Source of the DNA: GCA-002727735 sp036159515
Lineage (GTDB): Bacteria; Bacteroidota; Bacteroidia; Flavobacteriales_D; Parvicellaceae
Length of the DNA stretch: 64,000 nucleotides
Assembly (NCBI GenBank): GCA_036159515.1
Contig: JAYYEV010000002.1
Location: 25,587 to 89,586, forward strand
Direction of reading: 5' to 3'
This document shows positions 1-9,795 of this stretch, piece after piece (within the stretch, counting starts at the first letter, position 1; each line of letters starts with the position of its first letter). A model generated the notes under the pieces. That model was given only the letters and a program-made list of their open reading frames with translations, was not told the origin of the DNA and made no database searches. A program made the translations under genes and the position numbers.

Positions 1-1063
1 ATTCAAAATCCCAATCTGGAACATGAATCAATTTAGCGGTGTCATTGTTGGGTAGCACTGCATAGGTACTTATTGATTTTCCTATCAAATGCATATGAGG
101 AAAAACACCATACATAGATAAGCTTGGAGCAAATAGCGGTATAGTATATGTGCTTGTTATTGTTTTTTGTTGATTAGGGGGTACACAGAAATTGAAATTT
201 ACTAGTATAGGACTAATTTCTATTTGCCTGAAATTGTTTATTTGATCAGGGTAGAAGTAAAAGTGTACTTTGGTACTGTCCGTAATTCCAAGTGAACCAA
301 CAGGGTAATGCATCGCTAAAATCACATTACTCCCTGCAGGAAAGTCCATGCCAAATGCCAAATTTTGATCACCTGGATAGGCAATGGCTACAGAACCAGG
401 GGCAAATTCTCCCACCAATAGACCATCTAAAGGTCCCATGCAATTATTTTCCACTCCTGGCGTTGAGTTACCAGAAGTGTCCAAGTAAACCAATACATGG
501 TGTACAATTTCTGGTACTCCTGGTTCAACTTCAACAGCTCTTATTTTTTTTCCTGCTATTAGTTGGCTAGGAATAGTAAAACACACATAGTCATCATCCA
601 TAAAAGCATTGCTTGTGTAATGTGGTGCGGATAATGTTAAATCAGGTACGCCTAATTGAGGACCATTAGTGTTATAAGTAGGTGGAGTTGGGGCTAAATT
701 AGGATCTCCTTCAGGTGCACCGTTATTAACCCAGTCATCAATGAGTGATATTTCTTGATTGGATAGAATTCTTTCATGTCTAAATCGAGTATAATTTGTA
801 TCAGGCGGCCAGGGCGGCATTTCACCATTTAGTACCGAAGATTGAATAGAAAATCGCATATTATAGGCATCTTGGTAGTCAATCAGTGAGAAGGGGCCTA
901 CTCCTCCTGTGTGATGGCATCCTGTGCAGTTTGCATAAAATATAGGAGCTATATGTTGACTAAAGTTAGTTGAACTAACAGCACTTGATGAACTAGTACT
1001 TTTAACGATAAAAGAACTTAGTACAAATAGCACTACAGAGCTTAACAGCACAATTTTTTTCAT
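1..1063 (-). CDS. Cytochrome c plus copper monooxygenase-like secreted protein (3' end missing)
   Basis: I read this frame directly: ATG at 1063, open to the left edge, so about 354 N-terminal residues are visible and the C-terminus is lost. The protein starts with a signal-like segment (MKKIVLLSSVVLFVLSS). A CTGCH heme-attachment motif lies at 914-928, in a context (FYANCTGCH, then GGVGPF) typical of small secreted c-type cytochrome domains. The later part, with HHVLVYLDTSG, AMHYPVGS and FPHMHLIGK, resembles the His/Met copper sites of the peptidylglycine/dopamine monooxygenase (Cu type II, ascorbate-dependent) C-terminal fold. Such fusions occur in Bacteroidota, often as T9SS cargo. The substrate is unknown. 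It diverges from the next gene across about 97 bases. Copper-domain assignment is by motif resemblance only. Confidence 0.75.
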   Translation of the reverse strand, partial: MKKIVLLSSVVLFVLSSFIVKSTSSSSAVSSTNFSQHIAPIFYANCTGCHHTGGVGPFSLIDYQDAYNMRFSIQSSVLNGEMPPWPPDTNYTRFRHERILSNQEISLIDDWVNNGAPEGDPNLAPTPPTYNTNGPQLGVPDLTLSAPHYTSNAFMDDDYVCFTIPSQLIAGKKIRAVEVEPGVPEIVHHVLVYLDTSGNSTPGVENNCMGPLDGLLVGEFAPGSVAIAYPGDQNLAFGMDFPAGSNVILAMHYPVGSLGITDSTKVHFYFYPDQINNFRQIEISPILVNFNFCVPPNQQKTITSTYTIPLFAPSLSMYGVFPHMHLIGKSISTYAVLPNNDTAKLIHVPDWDFE

Positions 1064-1159
1064 TCCATAAAAATACATAATTATTTTTATAAGTACTTCA
1101 AATACACTCACTTAAGAGTTGTTCAAAAAATGAATTTATTTTTCTTTTATTTTAATGTT

Positions 1160-4100
1160 ATGATACGTAAAATAATTCTAATAACCGTTTTTAACTGGTC
1201 ATTACTTTTAAATGCACAGAACACATTCGTAGCTACTCTTTCTATGGGTGGCGATGATACTAATACAGGTACATTAACCTCCCCCTTTGCAACCGTAAAT
1301 CAAGCATTGTCAGTAATGAGTGCTGGTGATACCTGCTTCATTCGTGAAGGTCATTACAGCGAAGAGGTGCTGATAGACGGAAAAAATAATATTGTGGTTA
1401 TGCCTTATATGAATGAATGGGTTGTTTTTGACGGAACAGAACCTATCCAATCTAATTGGACTATTCATTCAGGAAATATTTTTAAAACAGTATTGAGTAA
1501 ACACATTTGGCAATTATTTGTGGATCAACAAGAAATGGTAATGGCAAGGTGGCCCAATGGGAACTTTTCAGATAAGTCTATATACAACTGGAATTCTTGG
1601 GCAACAGGAATTGTTGATTCGGCTAACGGATTTCCAAATGGGTCTTACAATGGATTTGAATTAGTTGATTCCACAAAAAAGGATTTGGGGGCTACTGGAC
1701 TTAACTTAACAGGTGCTATTGGTATCATGAATGTAGGATCTTTTAAAACCTTTAACAGAGAAATTACTTCACACAATGTTCAGGACAATTTCTTTAGCTA
1801 CAATACTATCCCTAACAATACGTATCGCGATAAACATCATCATTTTTTTGTTGAGGGCAAACTAGAATTATTAGATCAACCTAACGAATGGTTCTACGAT
1901 ACTACATCAAAAACACTGTATTTGTATCCTGATAACGGTCAAAACCCTAATGGAAGAAATATCGCTGGAAAAGTTCAAGATTATGCGATTACAATAACTA
2001 ACTCTACAGACGTTTTAATAAAAAATATCTATTTTTTTGCAACTACTTTTTTTGCTAAAAGCTCAGATAATTTATTGATAGAGGGATGTCATTTTTCATT
2101 TCCTAACTGCTCTAAGAGGATGCTTAGAGAATTTGAGGTGGCTCCAAATGTGAGTTCGCTTGGACAATCTGGATCAGCTAACGAGGTACATAACAGCGTT
2201 GTTCGAAAGTGTTTATTTGAGTATACCGATGGAGAAGCACTTAGAGTTTATGGAGATAGTAATGTAATAGAAAATTGTTACATGCAATACATTGATTACT
2301 CTGTTTCAGAGTTGCCATTTTTAATGGTTGGTGTTTATTTTAGTGGTGATGCAAACAAATTTTTGCACAACACCGTTCACGATGCCGCTGCTTCAGCGTT
2401 TTTAGCTCCGGGAACAACCCCAGAGTTTGCCTTCAATGATGTTTGGTCTACAGGGGCACTACAATCAGATGGTTCCGTTTATCAAGGCACCTCCGCAACT
2501 GTGCAGAACTCCCATATTCACCATAACTACATACACGACACTCCAAAATATGCTCTACGATTTGATGCGCCAGGAGGTGATCCAGGTCAAGCGGGACAAT
2601 ACGGAAACATGCATCATAATATTGCTGTTCGAACTAATGGGATCATGGTGAAAGGAAATCATCATTATATATGTTATAATACTACATTTTCCAGCAATAA
2701 GAACGGCTTAATTATTCTAGATGAAGATAACTCAAATGATAGTTCTTTCATATATAACAATTTTAGTGAAAAAATGAGTGCTCACAGAGCTAACCAAATA
2801 CCCATTCCAGGATTAACATCAAGCAACTGGAATGGTTATGACAATCCTTCCGTTAATTTCTATAATTTAATGGATACTAATACCTACTTGCCCTTATCTA
2901 ACTCTTCAATTGTTGATGCTGGAGTACCAATTTCAGCTATTAATCACCAAGCAGTTGGGGCAGCTCCTGATATTGGTGCTTTAGAGCTTGGAATCGTGCC
3001 TTGGCAAGCAGGAGTAGATTGGAGTCCTACATTTTACCCTTGGGTTCAAGGCTGTACAGATTCTACTTCTTGTCAATATAATCCTTTAGCTAATATAGAT
3101 GATGGATCTTGTGGCTTTGCTAATAGCAATACAATTGCAATGACAGCTTGTGATTCATTAGTCTGGAATGGAATCAATTACTCTACATCGGGAATTTATA
3201 ACCAAACTTTAACAAATGTATCGGGATGTGATAGTGTAGTCACATTGGATTTAGGTATTATTTCTGTGGATACTTCTGTCTTACATGCTATTTCTTCATC
3301 TACCTTAACAGCATTGGCAACTAATGCTACTTATCAATGGATAGATTGTAATAATAACAATTCGCCAATTTCAGGTGAAATAAATCAGACTTTTTCACCA
3401 ATCTCCAATGGTAACTATGCGGTTTTAATAACTCAAAATGGATGTACAGCATCTTCAAATTGTTATCAAATTAATAATTTAATGAGTGTTTCTTTAAGCT
3501 CCACTTCCCCTATCTATTGCAATGGGAATACTACTGATGTTACTGCTGTAGCTGCTGGTGGAACTCTTCCATATTCCTATTCATGGTCCAATGGATTTTC
3601 AGGTTCAAATGTAACTCTGTTTGCTGGTAATTATTCTTGTTTAGTGACTGATGCTAACGGATTTACTGTAACAGATTCTATCTCTATTTCAGAACCCACA
3701 CCTATGGTAGTAAATTACAACGTTGATCCATCCAATAATGTGGAATATCAAATACAAGGCGGAACGTCACCTTACACGGTAAGTATTTATGACGGCATAT
3801 CTTCCAACTTGATAAGTTCTGCCAATTTTTCCTCAAACTATATTTTTCAAAATATCCCTTGCGGGGCTCAAATTTACGAAGCTAGTGATTCGAATAACTG
3901 TTATCAATTGTGCAACAATATAACCAACTGCGAATTAATAGTACCCATTCCATTTTCTAACACAGTAAGTAATAATTCTCCTACATTAACTTCAGATGTT
4001 CAAGGAGCAACCTATCAATGGTTAGATTGTAATAATAATTATTCTCCAATTTCGGGGGAGACAAATCAAAGCTTTACGGCTACTATAAATGGAGATTATG

Positions 4101-4420
4101 CTGTTGAGGTAACCAAATCAAATTGTACTGATATATCATCATGCGAAAATATTAGTAATGTTGGGGTGAATAGCAACTTTAAGACCAATTTTGTTTTATA
4201 TCCTAATCCGAATAATGGAAGTTTTATTTTAGAGGTATTTTCTCCCTTAGAGTCTGGCGAAATAATTATATACGATTTATCAGGAAAAGAGGTTTATTCA
4301 GATACTTGGAAAAGCACGCATGAAAAAAATATTGAATGTAGCCTTTCCACCGGATACTATCATATGCACCTAGTCAGTGCTAATAAAGTAGTGGCAATAA
4401 AAAAGATGATAATTCAATAA
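1160..4420 (+). CDS. T9SS-sorted beta-helix surface protein
   Basis: The ATG at 1160 is preferred over the in-frame ATG at 1130 because it begins a clean signal peptide (MIRKIILITVFNW...LLLNAQ). The first about 600 residues look like a right-handed parallel beta-helix: an early DTNTGTLTSPFATVNQAL segment, then many N-rich turns and HHNYIH-type repeats, as in pectate-lyase-like polysaccharide-active proteins. Next come a CTDSTSCQYNPLANIDDGSC calcium-motif segment, a CDSLVWNG domain, two copies of a 48-residue Ig-like module, and a SprB-like repeat (GGTLPYSYSWSNG). The last about 80 residues (FVLYPNPNNGSF ... GKEVY ... GYYHMHL ... KKMIIQ) form a type A T9SS sorting domain. It is therefore probably cell-surface or secreted. 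The enzymatic substrate cannot be called; a glycan is likely. Confidence 0.85.
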   Translation: MIRKIILITVFNWSLLLNAQNTFVATLSMGGDDTNTGTLTSPFATVNQALSVMSAGDTCFIREGHYSEEVLIDGKNNIVVMPYMNEWVVFDGTEPIQSNWTIHSGNIFKTVLSKHIWQLFVDQQEMVMARWPNGNFSDKSIYNWNSWATGIVDSANGFPNGSYNGFELVDSTKKDLGATGLNLTGAIGIMNVGSFKTFNREITSHNVQDNFFSYNTIPNNTYRDKHHHFFVEGKLELLDQPNEWFYDTTSKTLYLYPDNGQNPNGRNIAGKVQDYAITITNSTDVLIKNIYFFATTFFAKSSDNLLIEGCHFSFPNCSKRMLREFEVAPNVSSLGQSGSANEVHNSVVRKCLFEYTDGEALRVYGDSNVIENCYMQYIDYSVSELPFLMVGVYFSGDANKFLHNTVHDAAASAFLAPGTTPEFAFNDVWSTGALQSDGSVYQGTSATVQNSHIHHNYIHDTPKYALRFDAPGGDPGQAGQYGNMHHNIAVRTNGIMVKGNHHYICYNTTFSSNKNGLIILDEDNSNDSSFIYNNFSEKMSAHRANQIPIPGLTSSNWNGYDNPSVNFYNLMDTNTYLPLSNSSIVDAGVPISAINHQAVGAAPDIGALELGIVPWQAGVDWSPTFYPWVQGCTDSTSCQYNPLANIDDGSCGFANSNTIAMTACDSLVWNGINYSTSGIYNQTLTNVSGCDSVVTLDLGIISVDTSVLHAISSSTLTALATNATYQWIDCNNNNSPISGEINQTFSPISNGNYAVLITQNGCTASSNCYQINNLMSVSLSSTSPIYCNGNTTDVTAVAAGGTLPYSYSWSNGFSGSNVTLFAGNYSCLVTDANGFTVTDSISISEPTPMVVNYNVDPSNNVEYQIQGGTSPYTVSIYDGISSNLISSANFSSNYIFQNIPCGAQIYEASDSNNCYQLCNNITNCELIVPIPFSNTVSNNSPTLTSDVQGATYQWLDCNNNYSPISGETNQSFTATINGDYAVEVTKSNCTDISSCENISNVGVNSNFKTNFVLYPNPNNGSFILEVFSPLESGEIIIYDLSGKEVYSDTWKSTHEKNIECSLSTGYYHMHLVSANKVVAIKKMIIQ
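3329..3472 (+). repeat. Ig-like module, copy 1 of 2
   Basis: This 48-codon unit begins TYQWIDCNNN and ends SSNCYQI. It recurs at 4010-4153 with the same length and spacing of Cys, Trp and NGC-type residues (QWxDCNNN, SPISGE.NQ, NG.YAV). It is an internal duplication in the stalk of the T9SS cargo protein. Confidence 0.75.
4010..4153 (+). repeat. Ig-like module, copy 2 of 2
   Basis: Second 48-codon unit, TYQWLDCNNN to SSCENI. It lies directly before the type A sorting domain. See the copy at 3329-3472. Confidence 0.75.
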
Positions 4421-4425
4421 TAAAG

Positions 4426-4496
4426 AGGTCTCGATCGGATTCGAACCGATGTAGATGGTTTTGCAGACCACTGCCTAGCCACTCGGCCACGAGACC
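4426..4496 (-). tRNA. tRNA-Cys (anticodon GCA)
   Basis: Folded by hand on the minus strand: acceptor GGTCTCG/CGAGACC, a short D-arm closed by GCC/GGC, anticodon stem GTGGT/ACCAT around loop CTGCAAA (anticodon GCA), a four-base variable loop, T-arm ATCGG-TTCGAAT-CCGAT, and discriminator T (U73, the cysteine identity base). The length is 71 nt and CCA is not encoded. It lies 48 nt downstream of folB on the same strand and 5 nt from the stop of the convergent surface-protein gene. Confidence 0.97.
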
Positions 4497-4544
4497 TAAA
4501 TTCAAAGAACGAACAAAATTACAATTTCCGATTAAATAAACAAT

Positions 4545-4895
4545 TTATTCTTCTACGATCACAGAAACATATTTCACATCCCCATCAATTGGCGGATTAA
4601 TTTTTTTAATCTTCACCCTACACTTTTCTACAGTGGAAAATTTTGCTTTTAATTGGGTAATGATGTTATAGGCAACGGTTTCAATCAATTTAAATGGTAA
4701 TTCCATTTCGTGTACTACAATATTTTTAACATCAACATAGTCTACTGTTTTTGTGAGGTTATCTTCTAAAGCCGCAGCTCTAAAATCACAAAACACATCG
4801 ACATCAACAATATAGTTTCCTCCAATAATTTTTTCCTCTTCCAGACAGCCGTGATAGGAGTACGTTCTAATACCATGAACTTGAACTACATTCAT
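4545..4895 (-). CDS. folB: Dihydroneopterin aldolase
   Basis: A 116-residue protein matching the usual FolB length. FolB converts 7,8-dihydroneopterin to 6-hydroxymethyl-dihydropterin and glycolaldehyde in folate synthesis, in the cytoplasm. Visible family signs are YSYHGCLEEE near the N-terminus (the pterin-binding Glu region), the central TVDYVDVKNIV segment, LIETVAYNI, and RVKIKKINPPI carrying the conserved catalytic Lys. Its ATG overlaps the gltX stop by 4 nt (ATGA), so the two are almost certainly co-translated. tRNA-Cys follows on the same strand. Confidence 0.95.
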   Translation of the reverse strand: MNVVQVHGIRTYSYHGCLEEEKIIGGNYIVDVDVFCDFRAAALEDNLTKTVDYVDVKNIVVHEMELPFKLIETVAYNIITQLKAKFSTVEKCRVKIKKINPPIDGDVKYVSVIVEE

Positions 4896-6439
4896 TGCAC
4901 CTGCTTTTTGTTTTCGTAAAGTGAGGTGAAAAATTTGATTTTATTTTGATATCGATTCATTACCTCATCTTTTCCTAATAAAGATGCAATGGCAAAAACA
5001 GATGGCCCCATTCCTTTACCTGTTAAAATAAGTCTCATACAAGGTAAAACAGCCCCCATCCCCAACTCATTTTCAGTGGTGAAGGCTTTAAATGTATGCT
5101 CAATATTTTCTGTAGAAAAAACATCAATAAGATTAATTTTTTCAAATAGGCTGTTCATGATTTTACTAGTATTTTCTTTCCACTTTTTTCTAAATGTTTT
5201 TTCATCATAGTCAGCAGGGGACTCAAAAAAATAAATTTCGGAAAGTAACTCGTTAGCAAAAGTGGCTCTTTCTTTCATCAGTTCAATGACTCCTTCTAAA
5301 TAGCTATCATCTACATTATAATTAATGAGGCTTTTCACTTCATTTACAAGTGTTTCATTAGGTTTTAATCGTAAATGCTGTTGATTATACCATTTGGTTT
5401 TCTCTGGATCAAATTTTGCACCGCTTTTACCTACTCTTTCAAGTGAAAAATCATGAATCAACTCTTCTACATGATACAATTCTTTGGACGTACCGGGGTT
5501 CCAACCAAGGAATGCGAGCATATTAATACACGACTCAGGATAGTATCCTTTTTCCCTGTACCCAGATGAAACTTCTTTAGTTGTGGGATCTTGCCATTCT
5601 AATGGAAAAACAGGGAAACCTAGTCGATCACCGTCTCTTTTGCTGAGTTTTCCATTTCCATCAGGCTTTAAAATGAGAGGCAGATGTGCAAATTTGGGCA
5701 TAATTTCTTCCCAACCAAGATATTGATATAACAGTACATGAAGTGGAGCTGAAGGAAGCCATTCTTCACCTCTTATTACATGAGAAATTTGCATTAAATA
5801 GTCATCTACTACATTAGCTAAGTGGTAAGTAGGCATGCCGTCACCTTTGAAAATGACTTTGTCATCCATATTATTGGTATTCACAATAACCCAACCTCTA
5901 ATTTCATCATAAAATCGGACATCATGATTTCTGGGCATCTTAATTCGAATGGTGTAGGGTTCTCCATTTTTAATCTTTTCATTCACCTCATCTTCAGAAA
6001 GGGTAATGGAATTTTTCATGGAGTTTCGAGTGATGGAATTGTATTGCCAATTGGGCATTTTTGCCTTTTTAGCCATTTCTCTCATCTGCTCTAACTCCTC
6101 TGCTGAGTCAAAGGCAAAATAGGCATGCCCTTTTTCTATTAAAAGATCTGCATATTGTTTGTATAAGTGTTTTCGTTCGGATTGTCGGTAAGGACCAAAT
6201 TCACCTCCAATTCCTGGTCCTTCATCAATAGTTAGCCCACTCCATTTTAAAGATTCAATTATGTAATTTTCAGCTCCTTTTACGTATCTTGTTTGGTCGG
6301 TATCCTCTATTCTAAGAATAAATTTACCATGATGTTTTTTGGCAAATAGATAATTGTATAAAGCAGTTCTTACTCCCCCCATGTGAAGCGGTCCAGTGGG
6401 ACTAGGCGCAAATCGTACTCTTGTTTCTTTAACACTCAT
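4892..6439 (-). CDS. gltX: Glutamyl-tRNA synthetase
   Basis: This 515-residue class I aminoacyl-tRNA synthetase charges tRNA-Glu in the cytoplasm. The HIGH-type signature appears as PSPTGPLHMGG at residues 12-22 and the KMSKS-type loop as KLSKR at about 264-268. Length and order (Rossmann fold, then an alpha-helical anticodon-binding end) are normal for bacterial GluRS. The start is ATG at 6439, following a TATATTTG box. It heads a gltX-folB pair. No glutaminyl-tRNA synthetase or GatCAB gene is visible here, so the discriminating state of the enzyme cannot be judged. Confidence 0.97.
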   Translation of the reverse strand: MSVKETRVRFAPSPTGPLHMGGVRTALYNYLFAKKHHGKFILRIEDTDQTRYVKGAENYIIESLKWSGLTIDEGPGIGGEFGPYRQSERKHLYKQYADLLIEKGHAYFAFDSAEELEQMREMAKKAKMPNWQYNSITRNSMKNSITLSEDEVNEKIKNGEPYTIRIKMPRNHDVRFYDEIRGWVIVNTNNMDDKVIFKGDGMPTYHLANVVDDYLMQISHVIRGEEWLPSAPLHVLLYQYLGWEEIMPKFAHLPLILKPDGNGKLSKRDGDRLGFPVFPLEWQDPTTKEVSSGYREKGYYPESCINMLAFLGWNPGTSKELYHVEELIHDFSLERVGKSGAKFDPEKTKWYNQQHLRLKPNETLVNEVKSLINYNVDDSYLEGVIELMKERATFANELLSEIYFFESPADYDEKTFRKKWKENTSKIMNSLFEKINLIDVFSTENIEHTFKAFTTENELGMGAVLPCMRLILTGKGMGPSVFAIASLLGKDEVMNRYQNKIKFFTSLYENKKQVQ

Positions 6440-6455
6440 CCTAATAAAATTTTTG

Positions 6456-6463
6456 CAAATATA
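6456..6463 (-). promoter_or_regulatory. Putative gltX -7 promoter box
   Basis: Minus-strand TATATTTG matches the Bacteroidota -7 consensus TAnnTTTG and ends 16 nt before the gltX ATG. I find no TTTG at the expected -33 distance, so the call rests on the -7 box and its position. Confidence 0.5.
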
Positions 6464-6487
6464 TTTTTTATAAGAATAAAAAGGAAC

Positions 6488-9400
6488 TTATTCTTTTATA
6501 TCATTGATCTGGAATTCACATCTACGATTCTCTCTGTGCTCTGCTTCGGTGCAATCCTCATCCTGATAACAATTATTAACATAATTAGTTGATCCCATAG
6601 GCATATTAAAAGTTCGTTTCATACTCACTCCTTTGTAGGATAAATAGACTCTTACTCTCTGAGCTCTATTTTTACTCAATTTTAAATTATAATCTTGAGT
6701 TCCTCTGCAATCTGTATAACCATAAACGTTGCATGATCGAGTTTTGTGAATACGTAACCATCTAGCTAATTTATCTAATTGTTTTTTGGAATTTGGAGTA
6801 ATTTCATGACTATCGAATTCAAAATAGATAGGTTCGATCATAAAATCTGACTTGGTCAGAGATAAATTATAATCTCGAGAAAGATCAATAATTTTAGGAA
6901 CTACATCACCTATTTTCACCTTAATAATTTTAGGAAAGTAATTATCCTTTTCTAATTTAATGTAGTTGGTTGAATTTTTCTTAATGGACATTTCAAATAG
7001 GCCTTGATCATTAGAGTATGTAATGTTTTTAAGGTTAGTTATTGAATCCGTCAATGTGATTTTAACAAAACTGAGTGGTTCTCTATTTTCTGCATCAACT
7101 ACTAAGCCAATAGTAGGTGTTCCCTTGATACTTAGTTTAAGTACGATGTCGTTATTTTTCTTCCAGAATTTACCAGTATGAATATTCTCAATCGCCTCCA
7201 AACCTCCTTCACTGGCGTATAATTCATAATCTGTGTCAGTTCTTAATTCAAAGTAGAATCTACCTAAGCTATCTGTTACTGCTTTGGATTCAATTTTTCC
7301 GTCACGGTCAATTAATTCAACGGTAATATTTTCTGCAACGCTATCATTTGAGTAAATAACTACACCATTTGCATCAGTGTATATTCGATGTAAAATAATG
7401 TCGTGTAATTCATGAGTATTAAAATTAGCATCTATATTAACCGTAGTAGTACCTCTTAATTTTTTCTTTTTCCCATCCATGTATAGTAATGAGTCATTGT
7501 ATAATGGAAATTGAAAAAAACCATTTTTATCAGAGTAAATGGTAAAATACTTTGAATCAAAGCCACTTTCAGCGGCTACAACAACTTCGTCTACAATTCT
7601 ACTAGTATCTTTCAAATAAGTATAACCTTGTACGGTAACATGATTTTTTAGATAAATATCTTTTTTCTTTACACTCCCCCAATGTTCGTCCACGATGAGA
7701 GTGGTGTCTTTTGCCATCCCATAATTTGTTGCTATAAGTCTGTAGTTATTTAGTGTAGTCATTGATAGTTCATAATAGCCGTCCTTTTTTGTGGTAACTC
7801 GTTCCACTTCAATATTATTAGAATCTAAAAGTCTCACCATCGCATTTTCTGAAGGCATTCCGTTGGTGTCATACACTACACCATTAATTATGGCAGTATT
7901 ATTAATGATTTTAATTGTGATAATGGAATCAGTCTTGTATTGGGGTGTGATTTTCAGTTTAAGTGATCCCACTTTATTGTCTTTCTGTGCTAAAATGTAA
8001 AAGTCTTTCAAATCTTTAGTATCGATTTGAAAAAAGCCATCTTCTCTAGAAAATACAGTAGTAAAAAGCTCATCCTTATTGTTGGTGAACTGCATTTTAG
8101 CTCCACCTACTTTATCATTATTTTCATCCACTACATATCCTTGAATGGTGGTTGCTGTATCTAAGTAGATGTCTTTTTTTTCATTTCTAAATAATTGGTA
8201 ATCCGCATCTACCTGAATGCATCCAGACATACCCATTTTGGTAGCGCAAATTTCATAAGATTTTCCTCTTTCAAGAGAGAATCGATATTTACCGTTAACA
8301 CCAGTGGTAGTTTGACTTAGTTCGAAACTATTGTTATTTAAAATCCGGACAAAACTATTTTTCAATATGCTGCTGTCTTTTAGTGACTTTATATACCCTT
8401 TTACATAGGGTTCAATAGGGATCATATGAGCAAAATAAATGTCTTCATCACCAGTACCATTAGACCTGTCTGAATTTAAAATGGCTACACTTTCATCAAA
8501 AGGATGTAAAACAAAGTGAATATCATCACCACTAGAATTAACCGGATATGGAAGGTGAGTTACCCCGAAAACGCTATCATCCACAATTTTACATTTAAAA
8601 ATATCAGCCTTTCCGTATCCAGGCCACCCGTTTGAAGAGAAAAACAACACACTATCATCATAAATTCTTGGTGATTCTTCATCAAAAGGACTATTTACAA
8701 GTGGTCCAAGGTTAATGGCTCGTCCCCATCTTCCAGACTGTTTTTGGTGCGACATATATATATCAGTTCCGCCATACCCTCTTCTTTTGTCACTAACAAA
8801 ATAGATGGTTTTTCCATCATCGGTTACACTAACTTCTCCTGAACCGTATGTACTAGGTAAGAATAATACTGGAATCTTCCTACGTTTAATCAAAATGGGC
8901 TTTTTTTTGTGGTGTTTCCCTTTGAATAACATGGGGTTCATGGAAGTGTTAGGATTCCAATTATTTGTAATAGGGTGCCTAGTGTAGAACACTTGATCTT
9001 TGTTAAAACTTTGGTCATAACTGGTGATATTAAAACCTTTGTGAGTAACATATAATCTTGCCGTATCGTAAGATTCAATTGGTATGATATCTCGATAATC
9101 ATGAAATAACTTTGAAACATCAAGTGGCATTTTGTATAGGTATGTCCTTGGACTTATTACCGTTCCGTAAGCCAAAGATTTTTCTAGAGTTTGCAAAAAG
9201 TCTTTCTTCTCTTTGGGACTTAAAGAATCATTGTTTTCAATTAAATTTATATTTCTACCACCGTAAATATCCTCATCACCTTTTTCAATTATAAAATAAA
9301 TCCCTTCATCATAAAATGAGGGTGAAAATTCTGCTGCAGGTGTATTTAAAGATTTAAATTCTGCTAGTTTTTTGAAAAATTTAATAGTATCCCATTTTTT

Positions 9401-9784
9401 TAGTGAATCAATAGACTGAATTAGTAATGGTAAGTATGGATTAGTAGAGTCACGAATCAGCAGGGGGGTTAATGCTTTCTGAGCTAAAGTATATCTACCT
9501 GTACTTTTTAGCGCATCAGCATAATGAAATAATAATTGTAAATTGTTAGTATCCTTTTTTAGTGCGGATTCGAATAACGGAACTGCTTTTTCAAATTGAT
9601 TATTAATATAATAGCAATATGCAAACTGTTTTAACTGCTTATTGGTTAATGAATCTTCTTTGCTGTATAGATCTGCGGCTAGCTCGTATTCAAAATTTGA
9701 ATACATGATATCTGCTAACTTCGATTGCCCAAAACTAATGGTGTAGCAAAAGAGTAATATAAATGATATAAATAATTTATTCAT
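6488..9784 (-). CDS. PorE-like OmpA-family protein (TPR, PD40, CRD, OmpA)
   Basis: A 1098-residue exported protein; the signal peptide ends near ISFGQS with no lipobox Cys. Order of domains: TPR-like repeats at about 20-140; a PD40/WD40-like propeller including SVTDDGKTIYFVSDKRRG at about 315-335; several carboxypeptidase-regulatory-like beta modules (repeated DTNG.P..NA.V, D.NGFFQ); and a C-terminal OmpA peptidoglycan-binding domain (YFEFDSHEITPNS, GYTDCRGTQDYN, NRRCEFQI). This is the architecture of PorE, which ties the T9SS to peptidoglycan. Here it is the last gene of a cassette with a SprF-like protein and a type B T9SS cargo, so it may be a cassette-specific paralog. It differs from lipoprotein PorE in lacking a lipidation site. 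Confidence 0.88.
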   Translation of the reverse strand: MNKLFISFILLFCYTISFGQSKLADIMYSNFEYELAADLYSKEDSLTNKQLKQFAYCYYINNQFEKAVPLFESALKKDTNNLQLLFHYADALKSTGRYTLAQKALTPLLIRDSTNPYLPLLIQSIDSLKKWDTIKFFKKLAEFKSLNTPAAEFSPSFYDEGIYFIIEKGDEDIYGGRNINLIENNDSLSPKEKKDFLQTLEKSLAYGTVISPRTYLYKMPLDVSKLFHDYRDIIPIESYDTARLYVTHKGFNITSYDQSFNKDQVFYTRHPITNNWNPNTSMNPMLFKGKHHKKKPILIKRRKIPVLFLPSTYGSGEVSVTDDGKTIYFVSDKRRGYGGTDIYMSHQKQSGRWGRAINLGPLVNSPFDEESPRIYDDSVLFFSSNGWPGYGKADIFKCKIVDDSVFGVTHLPYPVNSSGDDIHFVLHPFDESVAILNSDRSNGTGDEDIYFAHMIPIEPYVKGYIKSLKDSSILKNSFVRILNNNSFELSQTTTGVNGKYRFSLERGKSYEICATKMGMSGCIQVDADYQLFRNEKKDIYLDTATTIQGYVVDENNDKVGGAKMQFTNNKDELFTTVFSREDGFFQIDTKDLKDFYILAQKDNKVGSLKLKITPQYKTDSIITIKIINNTAIINGVVYDTNGMPSENAMVRLLDSNNIEVERVTTKKDGYYELSMTTLNNYRLIATNYGMAKDTTLIVDEHWGSVKKKDIYLKNHVTVQGYTYLKDTSRIVDEVVVAAESGFDSKYFTIYSDKNGFFQFPLYNDSLLYMDGKKKKLRGTTTVNIDANFNTHELHDIILHRIYTDANGVVIYSNDSVAENITVELIDRDGKIESKAVTDSLGRFYFELRTDTDYELYASEGGLEAIENIHTGKFWKKNNDIVLKLSIKGTPTIGLVVDAENREPLSFVKITLTDSITNLKNITYSNDQGLFEMSIKKNSTNYIKLEKDNYFPKIIKVKIGDVVPKIIDLSRDYNLSLTKSDFMIEPIYFEFDSHEITPNSKKQLDKLARWLRIHKTRSCNVYGYTDCRGTQDYNLKLSKNRAQRVRVYLSYKGVSMKRTFNMPMGSTNYVNNCYQDEDCTEAEHRENRRCEFQINDIKE

Positions 9785-9795
9785 TCAGTTTATCG

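Noticed and set aside
292..570. A 92-codon plus-strand frame
   Set aside because: Antisense to the cytochrome/copper protein, which has clear motifs on the minus strand.
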